Counted from the first letter of the stretch, positions 25,562 to 34,714 are shown. The stretch: DNA of 64,000 nt from Candidatus Frackibacter sp. WG13 (GCF_900114655.1 NZ_FOTT01000003.1:1-64000); one strand, 5' to 3'. The notes: generated from the sequence alone by a model not told the origin. Numbers and translations are program-made.

Positions 25562-26399
25562 TTTACGGATGAGAGCTGCTGAGGGTGGAAGTCATAAAGA
25601 AGGTGGAAGACATATTTCAGGAGCAGAAAGAATTATTACTCCAAAAGAGATAGATAATGAGGTAAGTTCGTTAATTAAACGAGCACAGGAACATAGCCAA
25701 GGGAACGCTGACTATATAAATTTAACATTAGAACTACTTAAATCAGAGGAGATAGAAAAGCTTACTTCTTTACCGATTACTACGATTAAGGTAGATAATT
25801 ATTCAACTGGAAGAAAGGAAGTTAAAAGATTATTATTGAAATTAGGAATTGAGCAAAAAGGAATAAACAAAGCTCTTGGTTTACTAGCCAATGGACCTAA
25901 TCCAGATAGAGAGAATATGCGAGGAGCTATCTTAATGAATTCAATTACGGGAGAAAGATTAGAACCTGATCAATATCGCGGTATTAGAGCCAGTAGGATG
26001 GACTATAAAAGAGAAACCAAAATGGAGTTAATTGACTTATTAAAAAGGAATAACCTCAACCAAACACACTTACCTGATGCTTTGGCTTTAGCAACTAAAG
26101 TTCTTTCGTGTCCATCAATAATAGCTGAGCTATGTTGCTCAGATGATCCTAATTATACTGCGGGTTATGTAGCTAGTAAAAAGTTTGGATATTGTCGTTT
26201 TCCTTATCTTAAGCCTGACGATGTAGCTAGAGGGGGACGAGTTTTTTTCTTAAGTTCGTTAACCAATTTTAATGAAACATTAACATATATTCAAAAGAGG
26301 CCAGTTTTAATTAATGATTTAGATTTTATAATTGAAAAGTATTCATCTACTAACGAGATGTTAAAAGTGCGAGGTGAAGATGTTGGAGGAATGGCATAA
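25542..26399 (+). CDS. bioW: 6-carboxyhexanoate-CoA ligase (pimeloyl-CoA synthetase)
   Basis: BioW activates free pimelate with ATP and CoA to pimeloyl-CoA, the first committed biotin precursor. The 285-residue protein begins with the family segment LFSLRMRAAEGG and HISGAERII. Later stretches ALGLLANGPNPDRENMRGA and GYVASKKFGYCRFPYLK are also typical. It overlaps both neighbours. Its presence means that this organism makes biotin from free pimelate rather than through the BioC/BioH route. Confidence 0.9.
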   Translation: MSKQLFSLRMRAAEGGSHKEGGRHISGAERIITPKEIDNEVSSLIKRAQEHSQGNADYINLTLELLKSEEIEKLTSLPITTIKVDNYSTGRKEVKRLLLKLGIEQKGINKALGLLANGPNPDRENMRGAILMNSITGERLEPDQYRGIRASRMDYKRETKMELIDLLKRNNLNQTHLPDALALATKVLSCPSIIAELCCSDDPNYTAGYVASKKFGYCRFPYLKPDDVARGGRVFFLSSLTNFNETLTYIQKRPVLINDLDFIIEKYSSTNEMLKVRGEDVGGMA

Positions 26400-27561
26400 A
26401 GAATTAAGTAGAGAGATAGATTTAATAAAGCAGAAAGGATTATACCGTCAGTTAAAGAGGTTAGAGAGTTCCCAAGCACCACGAACGGTTATCAATGGTA
26501 AAGAGGTTATTATGTTAGCTTCTAATAACTATTTAGGATTAACTATAGAACCAGAGATAAAACAGAAAACTATAGAGACAGTTAAGGAGTACGGTACTGG
26601 TTCAGGAGGATCGCGTCTAACTACTGGGAATTATGATTTGCACCAAAGTTTAGAAAGTGAACTAGCAAATTTTAAAGACACAGAAGCAGCTATTATTTTT
26701 AATACTGGTTATATGGCTAACTTAGGGGTCTTAACTACGGTAGTTGGTCAAAAAGACTTAATTATTAGTGATGAATTAAATCACGCTAGTATTATTGATG
26801 GATGTCGTTTAAGTAAGGCTGAAGTAGTCATTTATAAGCATAAAGACTTAAAAGATTTAGAATTAAAATTACAGAAAGGAAAGAATTATAGAAGAATACT
26901 AATAGTGACTGATGGGGTCTTTAGTATGGATGGCGACTTAACTCCCCTACCAGGAATAGTAGATTTAGCATCTAAATATCAGGCGTTGGTGATGGTTGAT
27001 GATGCTCATGGTACTGGGGTTTTAGGTGAGAGCGGGGCTGGTATTGTAGAACATTTTAACTTGAAAAATGAGGTAGATATTCAGGTTGGTACTTTAAGTA
27101 AAGCTTTAGCTGCTGAGGGAGGATTTATAGCCGGGAATAAATTATTAGTTGATTTACTGCGTAATAAGGCTAGGTCTTTTATTTACTCTACAGCTTTAGC
27201 GCCAAGCGCAATAGAAGCAGGTTTAAGCTCTTTACAATATTTGTACAACAATCCTCAAATCTTACGGAGATTATGGAGAAATATTAATTTATTGAAGTCT
27301 GGTTTAAAAGATTTAGGATATCAATTATTGCCTAGTAATAGTCCAATAATTCCGATTATGATTGGTGATGAAGAAGAGACAATAGAGTTGAGTCATCGGC
27401 TTTTAGAAGAAGGAATCCTAGCTCCAGGAATTAGACCACCGACAGTTCCAAAAAGGACAAGTAGAATTAGAACAACAGTTATGGCTAATCATCAGATTAA
27501 GGATATAGAGGAAGCATTAGAGGTTTTTGCTAAATTAGGGAGAGAATTAAACTTAATTTAG
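26380..27561 (+). CDS. bioF: 8-amino-7-oxononanoate synthase
   Basis: BioF is a PLP enzyme that condenses pimeloyl-CoA with alanine. The 393-residue chain shows SNNYLGLT, GSGGSRLTTGNYDLH, DDAHGTGVLGESGAG and the PLP-Lys segment GTLSKALAAEGGF. The start used is the ATG at 26380; a GTG at 26374 would add two residues. It overlaps the end of bioW by 20 bp. Confidence 0.94.
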   Translation: MLEEWHKELSREIDLIKQKGLYRQLKRLESSQAPRTVINGKEVIMLASNNYLGLTIEPEIKQKTIETVKEYGTGSGGSRLTTGNYDLHQSLESELANFKDTEAAIIFNTGYMANLGVLTTVVGQKDLIISDELNHASIIDGCRLSKAEVVIYKHKDLKDLELKLQKGKNYRRILIVTDGVFSMDGDLTPLPGIVDLASKYQALVMVDDAHGTGVLGESGAGIVEHFNLKNEVDIQVGTLSKALAAEGGFIAGNKLLVDLLRNKARSFIYSTALAPSAIEAGLSSLQYLYNNPQILRRLWRNINLLKSGLKDLGYQLLPSNSPIIPIMIGDEEETIELSHRLLEEGILAPGIRPPTVPKRTSRIRTTVMANHQIKDIEEALEVFAKLGRELNLI

Positions 27562-27573
27562 GAGGTATAGATA

Positions 27574-28320
27574 ATGCAGAAAGGATTCTTTATTACTGGG
27601 ACTGATACAGGAGTTGGTAAAACAGTATTAACTGCTGGATTAATAGATGGCTTACGACAAAAGGGTTACGATATCGGGGTAATGAAGCCTTTTCAAAGTG
27701 GCGCTATTAAGAAAGAAGATGAATTATTAGCACCAGATATAGAGTTTGTTTTAGAAATGACAGGTTTAAAGGGAGATGATAAGTTAACATATGACTTAAT
27801 GAATCCGGTTCGACTAAGTCCACCCTTAGCTCCTAGTGTAGCAGCAGAAATAGAAGGGGCAGAAGTTAGAATTGAAAAAGTAAAGTTTGCTTATCAAAGG
27901 TTACAAGAACAGCATCAAGCTTTAGTAGTCGAGGGTGCCGGTGGCTTAATGGTTCCTTTAACTGATAACTTTTTAATTCCTGACTTAGTTAAGTTATTAA
28001 ACTTACCAGTAATTATTGTTGCACGACCTAGCTTAGGAACTATCAATCATACAGTTTTAACGGTAAAGGTAGCTAAAGAATTAGGGTTAAATGTATTAGG
28101 AGTAATCATTAATGGTCTTAAAGAAGAGGAAGTCGGGGTCGCCGAAGAGACTAACCCCGAAATTATTGCTGAATTAGCTCAAATACCGATTTTAGGTATT
28201 GTTCCGTATATTAATGAGTTAAATGACAGGTCAAGAGAGGTTAATTTAGGAGAGATAGTTGCACAAAATGTTGATTTAGATAGGCTAAGTGACAAATTAC
28301 ATCAAAATGAAAGGAGCTAA
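27574..28320 (+). CDS. bioD: Dethiobiotin synthetase
   Basis: BioD closes the ureido ring using CO2 and ATP, converting 7,8-diaminopelargonate to dethiobiotin. The 248-residue protein has the P-loop GTDTGVGKTVL (residues 8-18), MKPFQSG and the VVEGAGGLMVPL segment. It lies between bioF and bioA with spacings of 12 and 5 bp. Confidence 0.95.
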   Translation: MQKGFFITGTDTGVGKTVLTAGLIDGLRQKGYDIGVMKPFQSGAIKKEDELLAPDIEFVLEMTGLKGDDKLTYDLMNPVRLSPPLAPSVAAEIEGAEVRIEKVKFAYQRLQEQHQALVVEGAGGLMVPLTDNFLIPDLVKLLNLPVIIVARPSLGTINHTVLTVKVAKELGLNVLGVIINGLKEEEVGVAEETNPEIIAELAQIPILGIVPYINELNDRSREVNLGEIVAQNVDLDRLSDKLHQNERS

Positions 28321-28325
28321 ATAAT

Positions 28326-29681
28326 ATGCAAGATAAATTATCCTTGCTACAAAAGGATAAGAAATACTTATGGCACCCCTTTACTCAAATGAAAGAATGG
28401 GTACAGGATGATCAATTGATTATAGAACGTGGAGATGGTATTAAGCTCTATGATATAGATGGTAACGAGTATTATGATGGTGTTTCATCTATTTGGTTAA
28501 ATGTTCATGGACACCAAAAAGCAGAATTAAATGAGGCAATTAAAGATCAACTAGATAAAGTAGCCCATTCAACTATGTTAGGTTTAGCAAATGAACCAAC
28601 AATAGAGCTAGCAGAGAAGTTGGTGGAGATAACTCCCAAAGGTTTAAATAAAGTTTTTTATTCTGATAGTGGATCTACAGCAGTGGAGATTGGTTTGAAG
28701 ATGGCTTTTCAGTACTGGCAGCAGTTAGAAGAAGATTGTGGTTCAAAAGATAAATTTATAACTTTAATTAATGCTTATCATGGAGATACAGTTGGGTCAG
28801 TGAGTGTTGGTGGTATTGATCTTTTTCATAAGATCTATAAACCATTATTATTTAATAGTTTAAAATCACCATCTCCTTATTGCTATCGTTGTTCATTTGG
28901 AGAACAAAAAGGAGAATGTAACTTTACTTGCGTTAAGGAATTAGAAAAGATAATGAAAGAAAATCATCGGGAGGTAGCTGCTTTAATAATTGAACCATTA
29001 GTACAAGGAGCTGGGGGAATGATTGTAGCCCCTAATGGCTATTTGGCTAAGGTAAGAGAGTTATGTGATAAATATAATATTTTGATGATTGCTGATGAAG
29101 TAGCAGTTGGATTTGGTCGTACAGGAAAATTATTTGCTTGTGAACATGAAGCGGTAGTGCCAGATATTATGGCAGTAGCTAAAGGGATAAGTGGTGGTTA
29201 CTTACCGATTTCAGCTACTCTAACTAAAGATAAGATTTATGATGCTTTCTATGATGATTATAAAACGCAAAAGACATTCTTTCATGGTCATTCTTATACG
29301 GGGAACCCTTTAGCAGCAGCAGTTTCTGTAGCTAATATAAAACTTTTTGAGCAAGGAGATCTTATTTGTAGGATGCAACCTAAAATTAAAGTAGTTGCTG
29401 AGGAATTAGAAAAGTTTAAGACTTTAATCCATGTAGGAGATATACGTCAGAAGGGTTTAATGGTCGGAATAGAGTTAGTTAAAGATAAATCAACTAAAGA
29501 GCCTTATGATTGGGAGAAGCGAATAGGAGTGGAAGTCTGTATGAAAGCCAGAGAAAGAGGAATGATTATTCGTCCTCTAGGAAATGTAGTAGTCTTTATG
29601 CCGCCGCTATGCAGTACACAAAATGAATTGATAGCAATGTTAGATATAATGTATGAGAGTATTATAGAGGTACTAGAGTAA
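28326..29681 (+). CDS. bioA: Adenosylmethionine-8-amino-7-oxononanoate aminotransferase
   Basis: BioA is a class III PLP aminotransferase that converts 8-amino-7-oxononanoate to diaminopelargonate, usually with S-adenosylmethionine as amino donor. The 451-residue protein contains WHPFTQMKEW near the N-terminus, YSDSGSTAVEIGLKMA, IADEVAVGFGRTG and the PLP-Lys segment VAKGISGGYLP. It is the last gene of the operon; no terminator is evident before the repeat array at 29692. Confidence 0.95.
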   Translation: MQDKLSLLQKDKKYLWHPFTQMKEWVQDDQLIIERGDGIKLYDIDGNEYYDGVSSIWLNVHGHQKAELNEAIKDQLDKVAHSTMLGLANEPTIELAEKLVEITPKGLNKVFYSDSGSTAVEIGLKMAFQYWQQLEEDCGSKDKFITLINAYHGDTVGSVSVGGIDLFHKIYKPLLFNSLKSPSPYCYRCSFGEQKGECNFTCVKELEKIMKENHREVAALIIEPLVQGAGGMIVAPNGYLAKVRELCDKYNILMIADEVAVGFGRTGKLFACEHEAVVPDIMAVAKGISGGYLPISATLTKDKIYDAFYDDYKTQKTFFHGHSYTGNPLAAAVSVANIKLFEQGDLICRMQPKIKVVAEELEKFKTLIHVGDIRQKGLMVGIELVKDKSTKEPYDWEKRIGVEVCMKARERGMIIRPLGNVVVFMPPLCSTQNELIAMLDIMYESIIEVLE

Positions 29682-29691
29682 ATTTAGCAAT

Positions 29692-29746
29692 ATAGTGTAA
29701 ACATAGTGTAAACATAGTGTAAACATAGTGTAAACATAGTGTAAAA
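29692..29746. repeat. Five tandem copies of an 11-bp repeat
   Basis: The unit ATAGTGTAAAC is repeated five times (last copy ending in A). Read on the minus strand it is TTTACA plus five bases, repeated at exactly one helical turn, like response-regulator direct-repeat boxes. It ends 6 bp before the -35 of the T-box promoter. Confidence 0.85.
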
Positions 29747-29752
29747 TTTAGC

Positions 29753-29781
29753 TTGACAAATCTCAAAATATATGCTACAAT
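29753..29781 (+). promoter_or_regulatory. Promoter of the Phe T-box/DAHP synthase unit
   Basis: TTGACA-17 bp-TACAAT. The element is nearly identical to the promoter of the Leu T-box unit at 39091-39119, including TATGC before the -10. Confidence 0.75.
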
Positions 29782-29819
29782 TTTTAAAAGTCATATTAAG
29801 ATATTTAAACGACTATGAA

Positions 29820-30102
29820 GGAGAAAAGTAAGTCTTAGATGGAAGAATAGCGAGCTAAGGGTAGTGGAAGCTTAGCCAGAAGTTTAAAGCTGAAGTTCTC
29901 TCTGGAGTTGCTAGTTGAAAATCAAGTAGGCTTAGCCGGTATTCCCCCGTTATCTAAGGAAGAGGATATAAAGGTAGTTTTGTATTAAAGAATTACTTCG
30001 TATCCTATTAATTAGAGTGGATTAGTTTTTATTAGCTAATCAATCAGAATGGTAACGCGATATAAACTCTTCGTTTCTGAAAAAGAGGCGGGGAGTTTTT
30101 TT
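29820..30102 (+). promoter_or_regulatory. T-box leader 1, specifier TTC (Phe)
   Basis: The leader has the Stem I region with GAAG-TTC-tctcTGGAG, in which TTC sits four bases before TGGAG, the same place as CTC in the Leu leaders of this window. The T-box GAATGGTAACGCG lies at 30047-30059, and a 10-bp terminator stem (30064-30073 with 30089-30098) is followed by seven T residues. Uncharged tRNA-Phe is inferred to stabilise the antiterminator. Confidence 0.8.
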
Positions 30103-30159
30103 AATTTGATAATAAAATATAGATTAAAAGCAAAGAAGGAGTTAAGTAGGTAAGGTTTA

Positions 30160-30428
30160 TTTTGTAGAATAGAGAAGAGATGTCATCGGCTGGAAACATC
30201 TCTAAAAGTACCTTTAACTGAAATTTCGCTCTGGAGCTGTATAATTGAAATTTAGTAAATTATACCGGCAATCTAAGTCGTTAATTAAACTAGTGGCTTA
30301 TAGCTATGGGATGATAGATTATGGTTTTTAATTCATTTAATATTATTCGTATAAGTCAATTAGGGTGGTATCACGGAACTTAACCTATCTTGTTTCGTCC
30401 TAAATAGGACAGCAAGATAGGTTTTTTA
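30160..30428 (+). promoter_or_regulatory. T-box leader 2, specifier TTC (Phe)
   Basis: A second complete T-box with TTC four bases before TGGAG, T-box AGGGTGGTATCACGG at 30362-30376, and a terminator with stem 30382-30392/30412-30422 and T-run. Two serial Phe T-boxes must both read through to express the DAHP synthase downstream. Confidence 0.82.
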
Positions 30429-30496
30429 TTTAGAAATGTTTTAATTGTCAATTGTAAATTGTCAACTGTCAATTATTAAAAATTGGGGTGATAAAA

Positions 30497-31309
30497 ATGT
30501 TAAAAGATTTAAAGGTTAAGAATCATAAGCAGATAATTGAGGTAGGAGATGTAAAGATTGGTGGCGACGAATTAGTGATTATGGCTGGGCCTTGTGCAGT
30601 TGAAAGTAGAGAACAGATTCTTGAGGCAGCGGAGCATGTTAAAGCTAATGGAGGCCAAATATTAAGAGGGGGAGCATTTAAACCGCGTACTTCGCCATAT
30701 AGCTTCCAAGGTTTAGGGGAAGAAGGGCTGAAATTATTAGCTGAAGCTAGGGAGAGAACAGGACTTAAAATTATTACTGAAGTGTTAGATTCAGAAGATC
30801 TTGAATTAGTAGACAATTATGCTGATATTTTGCAGATCGGTTCTCGGAATATGCAAAATTATGGTTTGTTAAAGAAGTTAGGAAAGGTTGATACACCAGT
30901 AATGCTTAAAAGAGGTTATGCTGCAACAGTTAAAGAATGGTTATTATCAGCTGAATATGTTATTTCTCATGGAAATCCGAATGTTATACTTTGTGAAAGA
31001 GGGATTAGAACTTTTGAAACAGCTACTCGGAACACTTTAGATCTAAATGCCATCGCTTTAGTTAAAGAATTAACCGATTTACCAGTAATTATAGATCCTA
31101 GCCATGGTACAGGAAAGAGAAGTTTAGTAAATCCTTTAGCTAAGGCAGGAATTAGCGTAGGAGCTGATGGTATTATTGTAGAGGTGCATCCTAATCCTGA
31201 GGAGGCTCTTTGCGATGGTGAGCAGTCATTAACTCCAAATGATTTTACTTCATTAATAGATGATTTGGATAAGGTAGCTAAAGCAGTGGATAAAAGATTA
31301 ATTATTTAG
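30497..31309 (+). CDS. aroF: 3-deoxy-7-phosphoheptulonate (DAHP) synthase
   Basis: This enzyme condenses phosphoenolpyruvate and erythrose 4-phosphate, the first step of aromatic amino acid synthesis. The 270-residue type I-beta protein has [54 protein letters not shown] and [14 protein letters not shown]. The ATG at 30497 is chosen over the GTG at 30488 because GGGG at 30485-30488 then has normal spacing. It stands alone behind two Phe-specific T-boxes, so expression should rise when Phe-tRNA is uncharged. Confidence 0.94.
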   Translation: MLKDLKVKNHKQIIEVGDVKIGGDELVIMAGPCAVESREQILEAAEHVKANGGQILRGGAFKPRTSPYSFQGLGEEGLKLLAEARERTGLKIITEVLDSEDLELVDNYADILQIGSRNMQNYGLLKKLGKVDTPVMLKRGYAATVKEWLLSAEYVISHGNPNVILCERGIRTFETATRNTLDLNAIALVKELTDLPVIIDPSHGTGKRSLVNPLAKAGISVGADGIIVEVHPNPEEALCDGEQSLTPNDFTSLIDDLDKVAKAVDKRLII

Positions 31310-31421
31310 CATATTTTTAAAGGAAGGAATAAGTGAATATAGAATATAAAATATTAGGTATGGAAATATATTAATTAAATAAAGGTTTTAATTAGGAAAT
31401 AAGAAAGAAGAGGTGTAAATC

Positions 31422-32267
31422 ATGGCAAAAACTATTCCAGAAGTAGATTTTGCAATCATTGGTGGGTCGAGTACTTATTCAATAAGTTTTCCAGAAGATT
31501 TAGCAGCAGATGATGTTGAAATTTTAGATAAGGAAATGATATTTAGTACTCCATATGGAGATAGTCCTAAATTTAAGTTATTTAGAATTGGCAAGAAAAA
31601 AGTTCTAACTTGTAAGATGCATGGCTGGCGAAAGTGGCAAGAGGATTTGAGTCGTGCTCAAGCTTCTCAGCAAGTATTTTGGGTCCTTATGCAAGCAGGT
31701 GTAAAAAAGATTATGGCTGAAGGTGGAGTAGGGGCTATCAATCACTTATTAGAGCCGCGAGATATAGTAGTGCCTACTGATTATATAGATCAGTCATTAC
31801 GCAAAGATGTAGATCTAAATCAAGGCTATCTATTAATGATGCGTCAAGCTATCTGCCCTGATATTCACCAGGCTTTATATGAAGAAGCACAGGATAATCC
31901 GCTTGGACGAACCTTTAGTAGGAGCAACTATGTTGTTACTGATGGTAGACATTTTGAGAGTCCAGCAGAGATTCAAATGTATAAGCAATCTGGTGGAGAT
32001 GTAGTAGGTCAAACTCTCTGTCCAGAAGTCTACTTAGCACGAGAGATTGGTGCTTGTTATGCAGCGGTGTATTTAGTTGTTAATTATGCTGAGGGAATTG
32101 TAGAAGATTGGAGTCATGATGAACTTAGTGATCTCTTCCATAATGAAGGAGAAGTAATTGGTAATATTCTATTGGATGCCTTGCGAAAGATAGATGTTGA
32201 GCAAGAATGTGGTTGTAATGATTTAAGAAAACCGACTATGATTAAGGAAGAAAATCGGGGAGAATAA
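31422..32267 (+). CDS. MTAP/PNP-family nucleoside phosphorylase
   Basis: A 281-residue member of the purine nucleoside/5'-methylthioadenosine phosphorylase family. Family landmarks are IIGGSSTYS (phosphate loop), an early TPYGDSP, HGWRKWQ, AEGGVGAINHLL and VVGQTLCPEVYLAREIG. Such enzymes split nucleosides with phosphate. The shift of several active-site motifs from canonical MtnP leaves the exact nucleoside open (5'-methylthioadenosine or another purine nucleoside). The TudS-like gene follows closely. Confidence 0.75.
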   Translation: MAKTIPEVDFAIIGGSSTYSISFPEDLAADDVEILDKEMIFSTPYGDSPKFKLFRIGKKKVLTCKMHGWRKWQEDLSRAQASQQVFWVLMQAGVKKIMAEGGVGAINHLLEPRDIVVPTDYIDQSLRKDVDLNQGYLLMMRQAICPDIHQALYEEAQDNPLGRTFSRSNYVVTDGRHFESPAEIQMYKQSGGDVVGQTLCPEVYLAREIGACYAAVYLVVNYAEGIVEDWSHDELSDLFHNEGEVIGNILLDALRKIDVEQECGCNDLRKPTMIKEENRGE

Positions 32268-32289
32268 GATTGTTGAAAGGAGAATGGAG

Positions 32290-32754
32290 ATGATCTTAGT
32301 TAGTTCTTGTTTGCTAGGGTTTGATTGTAAATATGACGGAGGTAGTAATGAGAATGAAAAAGCACTAGAATTATTTGAAAGAAGCGCAATGGTTCCTATC
32401 TGTCCAGAAAGCTTGGCTGACCTACCTGTTCCTCGCCCTCCAGCTGAAATTCGAGGTGGAGACGGTAGTGATGTATTAGATGGTAATGCTAAAGTGATTG
32501 ATAAACATAATAGGGACTTAACTAATGAATTTGTAGATGGTGCTTACCAAGCTTTGCAGCAAGCAAGGATGCACGGAGCAAACTTAGCTATTTTAAAGGC
32601 TAGGAGCCCCTCTTGTGGTAAAGGACAAATTTATACGGGTGAATTCAATGGTGAATTAAAAGAAGGCGATGGAGTAACAGCTGCCTTATTAAAGCGAAAT
32701 GGGATTCAAGTATATACTGAAGAAGAGATCGATAAGATTGTAGATAAATTATAG
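32290..32754 (+). CDS. DUF523 protein, TudS-like
   Basis: A 154-residue DUF523 protein. Family knowledge: DUF523 includes the [4Fe-4S] thiouracil desulfidase TudS. The three conserved Cys are visible in SSCLLG, ICPES and SPSCG. The ATG at 32290 gives the family start MILVSSCLLG and proper spacing from AAAGGAG; an ATG at 32284 is too close. It follows the nucleoside phosphorylase by about 22 bp, which suggests salvage or cleaning of modified nucleobases (inference). Confidence 0.78.
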   Translation: MILVSSCLLGFDCKYDGGSNENEKALELFERSAMVPICPESLADLPVPRPPAEIRGGDGSDVLDGNAKVIDKHNRDLTNEFVDGAYQALQQARMHGANLAILKARSPSCGKGQIYTGEFNGELKEGDGVTAALLKRNGIQVYTEEEIDKIVDKL

Positions 32755-32815
32755 ATTATAGAACTAAATTCATGTTTAAGAGGATTTAATAATTTATTGA
32801 GGGAGGTATATACTA

Positions 32816-33274
32816 ATGAATATAGTACTTTATCAACCGGAAATCCCTCCTAACACCGGTAATATTGCTAGGACTTGTGCTTGTACAGGAGTATCCTTAC
32901 ACTTAATTAGACCATTAGGGTTTTCTACAGACGAGAAAGCTTTAAGAAGAGCAGGATTAGATTATTGGGATAAGTTAGATATCTATTATTATGATAGTTT
33001 TAAAGAATTAATAAAGGAATATCCCAAAAATAATTTTTACTTTGCTACTAAGTTTGCTACTAAATTTTATACAGATATTGAGTATCAAGAAGATGACTTT
33101 TTAGTATTCGGAAGAGAAACAGCTGGCTTACCTGGAGATATAACTAATCAATATAAAGAGAGCTGTATTCGTATTCCAATGAAGAAAGATACTCGCTCGC
33201 TTAACTTAGCTAATTCTGTTTCTATTATTTTATATGAAGCTTTAAGGCAGAATAATTTTAATGGATTAACTTAA
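32816..33274 (+). CDS. trmL: tRNA (cytidine(34)/uridine(34)-2'-O)-methyltransferase
   Basis: A SPOUT-class methyltransferase of 152 residues that 2'-O-methylates the wobble base of tRNA-Leu. Visible motifs are VLYQPEIPPNTGNIARTCA, FGRETAGLP and IPMKKDTRSLNLANSVSIILYEALRQ, the trefoil-knot SAM site. GGGAGG precedes the ATG. Confidence 0.92.
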   Translation: MNIVLYQPEIPPNTGNIARTCACTGVSLHLIRPLGFSTDEKALRRAGLDYWDKLDIYYYDSFKELIKEYPKNNFYFATKFATKFYTDIEYQEDDFLVFGRETAGLPGDITNQYKESCIRIPMKKDTRSLNLANSVSIILYEALRQNNFNGLT

Positions 33275-33305
33275 AAGAATATTATACTAATTGAAGAAAG
33301 GACGC

Positions 33306-33680
33306 ATGATGAATTACTTCATTAGGATTATATTAATTATTATAGGAACACTTTCTTTAATTCTAGGTATTTTAGGGATATTATTACCTCTTTTGCCTAC
33401 TACTCCTTTTTTATTGCTTGCAGCTATCTGTTATGCTAGAAGTTCGGAACAGTTTTATAATTGGCTTTTAGATAATAGATTATTAGGTAGATTTATTAGA
33501 GATTATCGTGAGGGGAAGGGAATTCCTTTTAAAGGGAAAATTTTATCTATTTTAACAGTCTGGATAAGTATAGGTTGGTCTACCTATTTAATCCAAAATT
33601 TATTTTGGAATATCTTATTAATCTTGATAGCTATTAGTGTTACAATATATATTCTTTCTATAAAGGCTTATAATCAATAA
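33306..33680 (+). CDS. DUF454 (YbaN-like) membrane protein
   Basis: A 124-residue membrane protein with the DUF454 pattern: an N-terminal hydrophobic segment ending LPLLPTTPFLLLAAICYARSS, then WLLDNRLLGRFIRDYREGKGI, then two further hydrophobic helices. The ATG at 33306 is chosen because AAGAAAGGA lies just upstream. The function of the family is unknown. Confidence 0.8.
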   Translation: MMNYFIRIILIIIGTLSLILGILGILLPLLPTTPFLLLAAICYARSSEQFYNWLLDNRLLGRFIRDYREGKGIPFKGKILSILTVWISIGWSTYLIQNLFWNILLILIAISVTIYILSIKAYNQ

Positions 33681-33770
33681 AATATTATTAATTTATTTCC
33701 ATTTGAATATTTTTGCATTAATTGCTGTAGACTAAAGACTAAATGAAGGCAAAGGGGGATAAATTAAATA

Positions 33771-34343
33771 ATGAAGAGTCGCAAATTTTTAAGAAGAGGA
33801 TTAGTGTTAACAGTAATGGTTTTATTGTTGGTGTTAACTGTGATTGGATGTTCTCCTCAAGCAACTGACCAAGCAGAGGATGGGGCGCAAGATGAGGCTC
33901 AAGACACTGCTGATGCTGCTCAAAATGAGGAGAATAAACAGAATGCTGAAAGAGTAGCAAAATTAGAAGAAAAATTAAAAGTAGTTACTCAGGATAATTC
34001 GGATGGTAAAGGTTGTATCGGATGTCACGAAGCGGGTAGTGAATATAGTTTACAAAAGGAGATTGATGGTATAGAAGGACATCCGCAAGTAGAAGCTAAA
34101 GAATTATCAGATTGCATGCAATGTCATGCCAGTGGGAACCTTGCTTTTAAAAGATTAATTCATGAGAAACATCTTGTTGAAGGGGATCACTATAAAGAAG
34201 AGTATGATAAGAACTGTATTAATTGTCATAAGATTTCTGAGAACGGTGAGATTAACGTAAGAGGTTTAGACGGTAAAAATGGAGAAGATAAAGGAAATGG
34301 TGGTAACGAAGACACTGAAGGAAACGGTAATGGCAACGAATAA
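33771..34343 (+). CDS. Triheme c-type cytochrome lipoprotein
   Basis: A 190-residue exported protein with a signal peptide ending in lipobox VIGC (Cys27), then an acidic Ala/Asp/Gln linker. Three heme-binding sites follow: CIGCH, CMQCH and CINCH. The tail is rich in Gly, Asn, Asp and Glu. It is inferred to be a lipid-anchored electron carrier outside the cytoplasmic membrane. A related five-heme lipoprotein lies at 60490. No cytochrome maturation or terminal reductase genes are nearby, so the partner is unknown. Confidence 0.8.
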   Translation: MKSRKFLRRGLVLTVMVLLLVLTVIGCSPQATDQAEDGAQDEAQDTADAAQNEENKQNAERVAKLEEKLKVVTQDNSDGKGCIGCHEAGSEYSLQKEIDGIEGHPQVEAKELSDCMQCHASGNLAFKRLIHEKHLVEGDHYKEEYDKNCINCHKISENGEINVRGLDGKNGEDKGNGGNEDTEGNGNGNE

Positions 34344-34375
34344 TTATTAAAATTTAAAATTTAGTCTAAATTTTT

Positions 34376-34413
34376 AAAGCCTAATTGCTTTCTTGTTAAG
34401 CAATTAGGCTTTT
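34376..34413 (+). terminator. Intrinsic terminator of the triheme gene
   Basis: A 15-bp perfect stem (34376-34390 with 34398-34412) with a short loop and T tail. Confidence 0.75.
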
Positions 34414-34504
34414 GAGTTTGCTGGACTAAACTGTTATCATTATTTGCAGGTATTAATAATAAACGTATAGAAAATAATAAAATTAATGAAGGGGGTGAAA
34501 ATAT

Positions 34505-34696
34505 ATGCCGATCATTACTTTGGACGGACCTAAATTAACTAAAGAACAAAAGAAAGAATTAATTAAAGGCTTTACTGAAACTGCTAGTAATGTTGTAAAT
34601 TTACCTGAGGAAGCTTTTGTAGTCTTAATTAAAGAGATGGAAGCTGAAAATGTAGGTGTTGGTGGTGAGTTATTAGCCGAAAAACACGGAGAATAA
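34505..34696 (+). CDS. 4-oxalocrotonate tautomerase family protein
   Basis: A 63-residue tautomerase. After Met removal the catalytic Pro1 is exposed (PIITLDGPKLTKEQKKELI), and the TETASNVVNLPEEAFVVLIKE segment matches the family. Oligomeric enzymes of this kind catalyse keto-enol tautomerisations; the natural substrate is unknown. AAGGGGGTG precedes the ATG. Confidence 0.85.
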   Translation: MPIITLDGPKLTKEQKKELIKGFTETASNVVNLPEEAFVVLIKEMEAENVGVGGELLAEKHGE

Positions 34697-34714
34697 AGGA
34701 AAAAATTATAATTA

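Noticed and set aside
29692-29746. CRISPR-like array
   Set aside because: The 11-bp units are directly abutting without unique spacers and no cas genes are present; this is a simple tandem repeat or operator array.
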